Positions 56,716 to 64,000 of a DNA stretch of 64,000 nt are shown here, piece after piece. The stretch covers positions 15,094,128 through 15,158,127 of the forward strand of contig JASSKH010000005.1 in NCBI GenBank assembly GCA_031763025.1, written 5' to 3'. The stretch's first letter is position 1. Every line of letters begins with the position of its first letter. This DNA is from Macrocystis pyrifera (taxonomy: Eukaryota > Sar > Phaeophyceae > Laminariales > Laminariaceae). The translations under genes were made by a program, and so were the position numbers. The notes beneath the pieces were generated by a model. That model had not been told where the DNA came from. It saw only the letters and a list, made by a program, of their open reading frames with translations, and made no database searches.

Positions 56716-57435
56716 CGTTGCGGTGGCGATCACGAAAGCGTGGCGCGCGCCTGGCGCCTGGCGGCACCGACGGTGCAAAGGGCACGCCGAGGTCTCTTCT
56801 CTCTCTCTCTCTCTCGGATGCTTCGCGTGGAGGGGGCACCATCGACACACGAGTTTCGTAGCAAGGTCTTTCGTACGCTCGGCAGCTGTATTGATTGCTG
56901 CAAAAATGCCCTCTCAGAAAAAAATATATGAACACCTATAAAGCTACCTCGCACGCGCCAAACGCGTAAAGAGGCGTGTTTCACGGTGATCACGCCTGGG
57001 CCCGGGAACCTCCTCCGCTAGTCGAAACCGTGGGAGTGGCTCGGTCACCCTGGCCACCTGCCCCCGCCCCCACCCTCTCCCCCACACCCCTACCCCCACC
57101 CCGAGGATGCCGGGGGTTTTCACGTGGGTTGTCGTAGCGGTAAATACAACGGTAAATAAGAACAACGGCCCGCAGTATACCTTGGTGCGTATACACGTAG
57201 ACGCGCACGGAGACGTGCCGGAGAAACACACCATCGCGAAGGCCAACTTACGCTTCACGCTTCCTAAACAGTACTCGCCCCACTCCTACTCACCCCCATC
57301 CCCACCCCCACCCCCGCCTCCACACTCTCACTGCCACCCCCATCCCCACCCGTAACCCCGCCCCGACCCGCACCCCGACGCCCACCACCCCCCCCACCCA
57401 CACCCACGCCCCGCGGACGTCAAACGGCGTGCCAG

Positions 57436-57654
57436 GCCGCGTTTCGAGGGTACCGCCTTCGAGACCGCTTGCGCCGACTGCCCGCCCGAGAGGCGGAGAA
57501 GGCGATACGGGCCTTGCACGCCAACGCGCGCGGGTTTCGCAGCCTGGCCCTGTTCTTGGTGTTCTTCGGGCTGTACTTTTCGCTTGTCTTCGGCGGCGCG
57601 GACGTGGCGTTCCAGCGCTCCGTGCAGCAGGGGCTGAGGAGCCACCTTGCGATG
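57436..57654 (+). CDS. Exon resembling the first membrane helix of a polycystin-type channel
   Basis: Acceptor GCGTGCCAG before 57436; donor GATG/GTGAGA after 57654. 73 codons, phase 0 to phase 0. It reads AAFRGYRLRDRLRRLPAREA, EKAIRALHANARGFRSLALF, LVFFGLYFSLVFGGADVAFQ and RSVQQGLRSHLAM. A basic helix, then one hydrophobic helix, then an acidic/Gln-rich start of a luminal segment is what PKD2-like proteins show at S1. The match is by pattern only. Neighbouring exons were not secured: a possible upstream segment at 57107-57280 (YTLVRIHVDAHGDVPEKHTI) lacks a clean donor. A CTG/CCTGCTG-rich stretch follows in the intron (57860-57990). Confidence 0.5.
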
Positions 57655-57859
57655 GTGAGAGGGCTTGGGTGTTGAGCTGCCTGTATTGAGCTGTATTTGG
57701 CGTGATGTTTAGTGGTGGCGGCGGTGGTGGCGCTAGCGGTGGTGGTGGTGGTGGTGGTGTGTTGCTGATGTCTTGCCGTGCGCTTGAGGAGGCGGCAGGT
57801 CCACGCTTCACGCTTGCAGTTTTTGCGTTGTGTGCTGCTTGACGGGTGTGTTGGAGCTG

Positions 57860-57917
57860 CCTCTGTTGTTGCTGCTGCTGCTCCTGCTGCTCCTGCTGCT
57901 GCTTGGTGGTGGTGCCG

Positions 57918-57962
<45 letters not shown>

Positions 57963-57990
57963 CGGCGGTGGTTGCTGCTGCTGCTGTCTC
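57860..57990 (+). repeat. CTG-rich repeat in the intron after the polycystin-like exon
   Basis: Runs of CTG with CTC interruptions, about 130 bp. Confidence 0.9.
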
Positions 57991-58380
57991 CGTTGCGGGA
58001 GATGGTCGTAGTTGTTTTTCCAGCGCTGGGCGTTCTGGGTGGGGGGCAACGAACGTGAAACGTTGCGCCGCCGGTGGCATACTGAGTGGCTTCGGGGTGG
58101 GATGGTCACGACACACGCGCTGCGTTTGGCGCGGCGTCAGGGGTGCGCGGTTTCCCCCCAAGCCTTTCGGAAGCAGAAACACAGCGGGTTTACGGCAAAG
58201 GGGAGCTCAGTGCGGCAGGCGGGCCAGGGCCATGCATGAGCAGCTCTGCAAGACGACGTACCTTTTTTTTTACTTCCTTAAATTTTCGTTGATAGTTTTC
58301 GACAACGTAAACATATTCTTTGGCTCCAATCCCATTTTATTTAGCTTCGCCCTTCCTGCTCTTTCCGCCTCCTCCTATTT

Positions 58381-58479
58381 CGAGGGGACATAGTAAATAC
58401 GACCAAATATTGTTAGTAAAAATAGTAAATATATAGGTTTTTGTGTGTACCTTAGGTCCTATTTACTATGGCCCTCCGG
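58381..58479 (+). mobile_element. M1 MITE copy, slightly short
   Basis: CGAGGGGACATAGTAAATAC and CTATGGCCCTCCGGAG ends; core intact. Confidence 0.8.
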
Positions 58480-58489
58480 AGTAGTCATA

Positions 58490-58885
58490 ACTTACACCCG
58501 GCGGTCACCAAGTAGGCCCTTTCCCCCCCCCCCCCCCAATCCGTTACGGTATGTACGTGCCTTGCTTTTTTTGTCGCAAGAAAAGTTCAGCACTTCCTTC
58601 CCTCGTCGACGACTCGCGACGAATTGTGCCTACCCACGCTACTGTTACGAGTGCCCATAGTAAATAGGACCTACGGTACACACAAAAACCTATATATTTC
58701 CCTGTTTTTACTAACAGTATTTGGTCCCATTTACTATTAAGGTCCCCCGTAATATTGGTAGGTGTTCTCGACGGTTGATGTCCTTAGACAATGTAAAACT
58801 CCATACGAAGACTCGAACCCTCGATTTGAAGCTTAGCAGTATTCGAGATCAACCATTGAGCCGTCGGGGCGACCGGCTGATGTTG
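58490..58885 (-). mobile_element. tRNA-derived SINE split by an M1 insertion (copy S4)
   Basis: The complement has the head GGCTCAATGGTTGATCTCGA with B box GAGGGTTCGAGTC (58820-58835 region). After the M1 insert (58644-58753) the SINE body follows (CGTCGCGAGTCGTCGACGAG, GTGCTGAACTTTTCTTGCGA, AAAAAAAGCAAGGCACGTAC). The head differs from S1/S2 and S3. Confidence 0.65.
58644..58753 (-). mobile_element. M1 MITE copy nested in SINE S4
   Basis: TTACGAGTGCCCATAGTAAA and CCCCCGTAATA ends; core ACCTATATATTTCCCTG. Confidence 0.82.
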
Positions 58886-59171
58886 ATACATCCTTTGACC
58901 ATTACGGTGTTTTTTTCCACGATATCGTTTCCTAAGAACTAAACAAATTGTTGCACGTTTATGTTTTTCGTCTCCGCCTATGTATGTAGTCTTTGTTCTA
59001 GCGGCTTTTCTGACGTACTCTACGACGAATCAGATGGCGGGGGGGCGGGGGGAGTCTGCCGCAGTGATACACTGTGTAGTTCCGCGCCCGGGAGAGAGCG
59101 AGGAAAGCCCCGAACGAGATCCGAGGTGCCGTATGTTGTGTGTCGCGCGCGAACGCCCTGTGACATTTCTC

Positions 59172-59282
59172 TATTACGGGGGGCCATAGTAAATAGGACC
59201 TACGGTACACACAAAAAACCTATATATTTACCTATTTTTACTGAAAAATATTTGGTCCTATTTACTATGGTCCCCCGTAATA
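59172..59282 (-). mobile_element. M1 MITE copy
   Basis: TATTACGGGGGGCCATAG and CTATGGTCCCCCGTAATA. Confidence 0.88.
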
Positions 59283-59359
59283 GGACTGCCGGGCTGGACC
59301 GTTTCTCCCCTCCTGGCGCGTAAAGGGGGACGTGTTTTGAACCCCCCCCTCCCCTCCTG

Positions 59360-60205
59360 CACCTCACGGCGCTTCGCGCTTGGTGCAAGCAATGTCTGCC
59401 TGGTCGGTGAAAAACCGACGCGCTCCGTCCCGGCATTGTAGGGATGCGAGGGTTTATGGTCATACGACTACGGCCATGCATGACAATGAGTACACCCCCC
59501 CCTTCCCTCCTGAGAAACGCCTCGCCACGATTTCCTGCATTGGACCAGTTCGGACTTCCTTCTTTGCTGTGCGACGGTTGTGTTTGCTTGTATATCTAGA
59601 AGGCGTTTGGTTGGGTTTCAGTTCGCTGGACGCGTGGAGCCCGCGCACTTGGACCGAGCCCGCTCGTACTCTCGATCTGTTTTTTTTTCTCGTCTAAATT
59701 TGCGAGCGGTAGGTGTGTATAGCCCTAGAGGGGCTGACTGTGCGGCGTTTCTCCCGTGCATCGCCGCCGTTGTCTTTGCTTCGCCAGCGCCGAGCACGTC
59801 CGCAAGACCCCTTGAGCCCGATGCGTATGCCTCTCATTTTCCCGACCTCTATGGTCATACGACCACGGCCATGCATGATGACATCAGTACATCCCCCCCC
59901 CCCCCCCCCCCCCCCCCCGCTGGTCAAATGACTACGGCCATGCACGATAATGAGTACACCCCCCCCCCCCCACCATTGTCATCTATGTGCAAGTCCGCTT
60001 CGCAAGCGGTTCTTAGGAGGATGCAGCTAGCTCACCCTTCATGCGACTCGCCGAACACCCCACGGCGCTTCGCGCTTGGTGCAATGAAGCAATGCCTGCC
60101 TGGTCGGTAAAAACCCGACGAGGTCCGTGACGGCGTTGAAAGGATGCGAGGGTCTAGTGTCATACGACTACGATGTGCATGATATCGAGTAGACCCCCCC
60201 CCCCA
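59360..60205 (+). mobile_element. Head-to-tail series of family B fragments, each ending in poly(C)
   Basis: Four 3' fragments in the same orientation. B6 is 59365-59507; B7 is 59848-59918 with 26 C; a short A/B chimera is 59921-59970 with about 12 C; B9 is 59985-60205 with about 10 C. All but B7 (ATCAGTACATCCC) keep a GAGTA(C/G)AC junction before the C-run. Confidence 0.8.
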
Positions 60206-60309
60206 CTGTCCCTTGCTTGGTTACGTGGATCTAACAGGTCAAGTTTGGCCCGGAGGAAGACAGGACGCATACGGACGTCAATTCCCTCTCGGACGTTTAC
60301 CAATGGATG

Positions 60310-60560
60310 CAGGTGTGCGCTTTTCTCGGGCGGAGGTTTTTTTTCAAGGTTTTGCGATGGTGTGGAAGATTTTTGGTGCTTCTGTTATTTTTCGGGGTTT
60401 GGGTATTTTGGTGCTCGTGAGGGGGCTTTTTTCGTGCCTATGTTGTTTCAGGGGGGTTGCGGGTTTCGGTGCTCCCAATATTTTACGGGGTTTGGAAGGT
60501 TTCGGTGCTCGTGCGTTTTTTCGTGCTCGTGAAGGTTTTTACGGGGTTTGTTTGTTTGTT
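60310..60560 (+). repeat. Imperfect GGTTTCGGTGCTCGTG tandem DNA
   Basis: Words TTTCGGTGCTC, TTTTCGTGC and ACGGGGTTTGG recur about every 30-50 bp. G/T-rich on the plus strand. Confidence 0.6.
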
Positions 60561-60916
60561 TTCGGTTTCCACGATTTGTTGTAACGTAATTTTCGTAGAA
60601 AAACGACCAAAATGGCGACAGAAATGACCAGCGTGGCAGGCACAAGCACCCCTGGGACGCCTTCGTTTAGGAGTGTTTGTACCCGCAGCGCATGTCCTTC
60701 TATCAGCTGTATCTCTGTGCCGCTGTTTCTGCCCCGCCGGTTACCAGGTATAGGCCTTAAGGACTGCGCTTCAGCTGTGAGGAAAAACAGTTGAAACAAT
60801 TTGAATCAGCATCAGATTTAGATTTCTTGCATCCTGCAGTAGTTGGATGTTTTCGAAGACTTTAGAGCCCATCTCAACGGGGGAACACCAAATTTCGTTC
60901 AATCAGATGCAAATTA

Positions 60917-61048
60917 TATTAGAAAAAAAAAAATCAAGTCAAATTGAAAGAACCGAAAGTCCTCGATAAGATGGGCCCTTGAATTAAATTAGAAAAAAAA
61001 ATCAAGTCAAATTGAAAGAACCGCAAGTCCTCGATAAGATGGGCCCTT
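60917..61048 (+). repeat. Tandem duplication of about 66 bp
   Basis: Two copies of TTAGAAAAAAAAATCAAGTC, AAATTGAAAGAACCGAAAGT and CCTCGATAAGATGGGCCCTT with very few differences. Confidence 0.9.
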
Positions 61049-61390
61049 AGGTTGGAAGCAATTTTGGTTGGGTTTCCTGTGCTCTGTTTCTTGTACGAAA
61101 CTAAACCCAACCCACGGAACCTTCTGGAGTTCTAACCCAACCCCAAGAGTAATTGGTCAGAAGTGGCATTTTGGTCACCTTTCTTTTGCTAAGTACTTAT
61201 TCTCGTTTTTTTATAACTCTCTTAAGGGAGGTTTCATGGGTTGGGGTCATTTTTGTTTGTAGGAAATGTTCAGACCTGAAGAGAATCCATCCAAGTTGGT
61301 TTCCAACAGATACTCTTCGCAGACACTCTACGCAGTAGAAGGGTTGAGCCTCGGAGGCTACCGCGTAGTTCCTGAGCAATACTATTATAC

Positions 61391-61498
61391 TATTTACGGG
61401 GGCCCATAGTAAATAGGACCCACGGTACACACCAAAAACCTGCATGTTTTGCTGTTTTTACTATTAATACGAAACAACATTGGGTCCTATTTACTACG
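61391..61498 (-). mobile_element. M1 MITE copy, altered core
   Basis: Left TIR TTTACGGGGGCCCATAGTAA; the core contains an extra ATTAATACGAAAC, and the right TIR ends early at TTTACTACGAG. Confidence 0.72.
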
Positions 61499-61636
61499 AG
61501 TATGATATATGTAGTAGGGTAGGAACGCTATATATACCCCCTTTTGCATCGAAGATGCCAGGTGACGGCACTTTCGCCCCCTTGACTGACGGCAATTTTC
61601 CTTCTTTTTTTTCCTTGACTGACGCCAAACTACTGC

Positions 61637-62100
61637 TCTAGGTTTTAGTGTGGAACACTAGGTTTTAGTGTGGAACACTAGGTTTTAGTGTAAAACACTA
61701 GTTTTTAGTGCGGAACACTAGGTTTTAGTGCGAAACACGAAGTTGCAGTGTGGAACAGTAGGTTCTAGTGTGGAACACTAGGTTCTAGTGTGGAACACTA
61801 GGTTCTAGTGTGGAACACTAGGTTCTAGTGTGGAACACTAGGTTCTAGTGTGGAACACTAGGTTCTAGTGTGGACACTAGGTTTTTGTGTGGAACACTAG
61901 GTTTTTGTGTGGAACACTAGGTTTTTGAGCGGAACACTAGATTTTAGTGTGGAACACTAGATTTTAGTGTGAAACACTAGGTTTTAGTGTGGAACACTAG
62001 ATTTTAGTGTGAAACACTAGGTTTTAGTGTGGAACACGAGGTTTTAGTGTGGAACACGAGGTTTTAGTGTGGAACACGAGGTTTTAGTGTGGAACACTAT
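61637..62100 (+). repeat. Minisatellite of 20-bp units, about 23 copies
   Basis: Unit GGTTTTAGTGTGGAACACTA. Each unit holds the inverted repeat TAGTGT-GGA-ACACTA. Variants (GGTTCTAGTG, GGTTTTTGTG, GATTTTAGTG) are grouped in neighbouring units, showing local homogenisation. Confidence 0.95.
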
Positions 62101-62119
62101 TAGTAGTGTTGTTATTTGT

Positions 62120-62248
62120 TGTTGTTTTTCTTCACATTAAACCGTTCTTTCTACCCGTCGACATCCAGCACAACCAGTGTCCGTGCCGATTCTTCAATCC
62201 TAGAGATATATAAGTTCTGTGGTCACAAAGCTACGCCACAGAGATACT
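62120..62248 (+). repeat. Dispersed repeat shared with 41245-41378 (uninterrupted copy)
   Basis: Same 125-bp sequence; here GATACTA continues into CGTTGCCACG with no M1 insertion. Confidence 0.85.
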
Positions 62249-62249
62249 A

Positions 62250-63395
62250 CGTTGCCACGTAAGCAATGCAATGTGGAACACTATCAATAGTGTGGAACAC
62301 CATTATTAATAACAGGTTTTTGTCGAATCCACACCCTTGGGACCGGTGCGCTTTTCCCTCCTTGACTGACCTGATCGTCTCCTGACATCTTTTGTTTTGC
62401 ATTGCCGCGTTTGGGCCACTCGGGCGAGGAGTGGCTCTGTACTTCATTCACCTTTGGGCTTTTCAAATGCTTTTTTGCGCTGGCGCAGACAGCGTATCCA
62501 ACTCAATCCCCACGGCTGTGCGTGTATCGCGTACACAACCGAAAAAAACACTTTATCAGGTATATTATTTTTCGACCCCTTGAGAACTGCACTCCCGTTT
62601 CGGGGACGATTGGGGGGAAAATATTCTGAATTGGAGTTAAGACACGTCTCTGCGTAGTGCAGTACTAGAAGGGTGAAAAAAACAATCGGCCGACTGCCCT
62701 AAAAGGGGCTGAAAACTAGAAAGTGGCCCTCCTACCGTTCGTAGCACGCAGCCTCGCTTGCTCTCCGCAGGCGGTTGCTCGTTGCGGAAAACTCTCGCGG
62801 CAACAAAACGAAAGGGGTGGGGTGGTTGAGAAGGGGGGGTGTGTCTCGCGCGTGCATGAGCGCGCGCTGTTGCTTGCCAACTGGAACGTTCCACACCTTG
62901 GATGGCCAGACCATGATCTATCTGATCTGTCTTATCTGTAGATCATCTATTCATAGTTCCTCAGCTGCCGTTGTGAGAGGTTGTGCAAGATGTGCCCTGT
63001 GGGGCAGATCGAACCCAGGGAACATGTGCTATTAATTGATATGATGCAAATTGTACGACTCCCCACACCCGGTAACATGAGCTAGATCATACAAGATCGG
63101 GAACAGATAGATCAAGAGCTGCCGTGAAGGATCTGCAGTAGTGGGTGAAGTGGGAATCAACTCTCTTGTCCATTAGGTGGGGAGTCGTAAGCGCCGCCAA
63201 CCGATAAAAGGCAAAAGAAAAAAAAAGGTGTACGTAGGCTGCAGCGGCTTAAAACATGAGCGCTTGAAACTTCTTCGTTTTTTTTTTTTTCTGCTCAGGA
63301 TCGTCTCCTGCCTGATTCAGGTTGGGTTTTTTTTTTTTGCATGTTTTCAATTATTTCTGTGTTTTTTTGTTTGGTATCAGGGAGTTTCGTTTAAT
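62250..63395. other. Non-coding, no gene recognised
   Basis: Contains a half copy of the foldback element (62592-62610) and a tRNA-like fragment, GGGGCAGATCGAACCCAGGG, on the complement strand near 63000. Confidence 0.35.
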
Positions 63396-63397
<2 letters not shown>

Positions 63398-63428
<31 letters not shown>

Positions 63429-63505
63429 CAGCCACGCGTTGTAGGGATGCGAGGATCTATGGCCATACGACTACGGCCATGCATGATATCGAGTACACAC
63501 ACCCA
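63398..63505 (+). mobile_element. Family B 3' fragment behind a poly(C) tract (copy B10)
   Basis: 30 C, then GCAGCCACGCGTTGTAGGGA, CTATGGCCATACGACTACGG and ATATCGAGTACACACACCC. A second GAGTACG plus C-run follows at 63509. Confidence 0.72.
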
Positions 63506-63681
63506 AAAGAGTACGCCCCCCCCCCCGCCCCCGCGCCGCCGCCCCTCGCTCTCCCAACAAGTAATACGCCCTCTATTTTGCCCGCTCGTGCCCGTGTTTG
63601 CGGTGTGAATGCCTGCGTGTGTATTGGTACCCTCTCCCTCCGCCATCCGCGCCGTGTCGCGTTTCTTTTTTTTTTGGCAAG

Positions 63682-63978
63682 ATGTTTTACCTCAAGACCT
63701 ACCACGGGACGCAGCTGGAGAGCGTGTGCACGGCGTGCATCCTCAAGCCTTCCGACGAAGTCTGCGCCACCTGCGACTTCGACCTCTACGACGCAAGTCT
63801 CCCCGACACGAACGTGTCGGATACCGATAGGGATACTAGCTCCTCTGACCGGCGAAGGAGGCGCGCAGCGACGTCGAGCAGCGGCGGCAGCAGCAGCAGC
63901 GGCAGCGGCGGCAGCAGTAGTAGCAGCAGCAGCAGCATCAGCAGTCTGGGTCTATCCAAGGAATGTCAAGCTTGTGTG
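63682..63978 (+). CDS. Cys-rich and Ser-rich exon, open to near the window end
   Basis: A T-tract and GGCAAG precede 63682; the donor TGTG/GTGAGT follows 63978. The frame is open to the last base of the window. It reads MFYLKTYHGTQLESVCTACI, LKPSDEVCATCDFDLYDASL, a charged stretch, then a long Ser/Gly repeat and LGLSKECQACV. Three Cys pairs (CxxC, CxxC, CxxC) suggest a disulphide-rich extracellular or a metal-binding segment. ATG at 63682 could be a start, but the T-tract/AG in front looks like an acceptor. It may be a later exon of the gene at 57436 (same strand, compatible phase); not proven. The Ser run (about 63890-63950) comes from an AGC repeat and is probably length-variable. Confidence 0.5.
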
Positions 63979-64000
63979 GTGAGTGAGTGCGAGAAGCTAG

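Noticed and set aside
57107..57355. Open frame VRIHVDAHGDVPEKHTIAKA as a coding exon before the polycystin-like exon
   Set aside because: Plausible composition, but the 3' border AAACAG/TACTCG lacks a GT donor and the frame runs into a Pro/His repeat.

Overview
This window is nuclear DNA from an intron-rich eukaryote. Coding segments are GC-rich and joined by GT-AG introns. Introns and intergenic DNA are full of homopolymers, microsatellites and small transposable elements. No bacterial operon, rRNA gene, functional tRNA gene or CRISPR array was seen. Protein style (ankyrin/TRP-type channel, polycystin-type segment) suits a large-genome alga or other protist, perhaps a stramenopile. That is inference; nothing here fixes the taxon.

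Layout. 1-7500: repeat DNA, with a LINE tail, terminal-inverted-repeat elements, two decayed satellites (about 2700-3300 and 4440-5660) and a TAG microsatellite. 10025-29407, minus strand: the one gene that can be followed, a multi-exon ankyrin plus six-helix cation channel. At least 17 exons chain in phase, except for one missing exon and two probable one-base frame breaks. 29.4-47.5 kb: a gene-poor repeat field. 47585-47797: probable first coding exon of a plus-strand gene; a weak C1-like exon lies at 51.0 kb. 57436-57654: an exon resembling the first membrane helix of polycystin-type channels. 63682-63978: a Cys-rich/Ser-rich exon running toward the window end, possibly of the same gene.

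Mobile DNA. A MITE family of about 110 bp (M1 here) has about 20 copies. A second TIR family (M2) has two clear copies. Several tRNA-derived SINE-like elements occur, one split by an M1 insertion. The most striking pattern is a pair of retroelement families. LINE family A carries the C-terminal part of a reverse-transcriptase polyprotein. Family B is an unrelated-looking 500-bp element. The two share a 3' module of about 75 nt ending in GAGTAC(A) and then a poly(C) tail instead of poly(A). Many, though not all, of the long C/G homopolymers here are these tails.

The channel gene is unusual in having one ankyrin repeat per 126-nt phase-0 exon, two predicted membrane helices after S6, and a decayed duplicate of its pore exon in the next intron. 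Family names (M1, M2, A, B, D) are provisional labels for this annotation.
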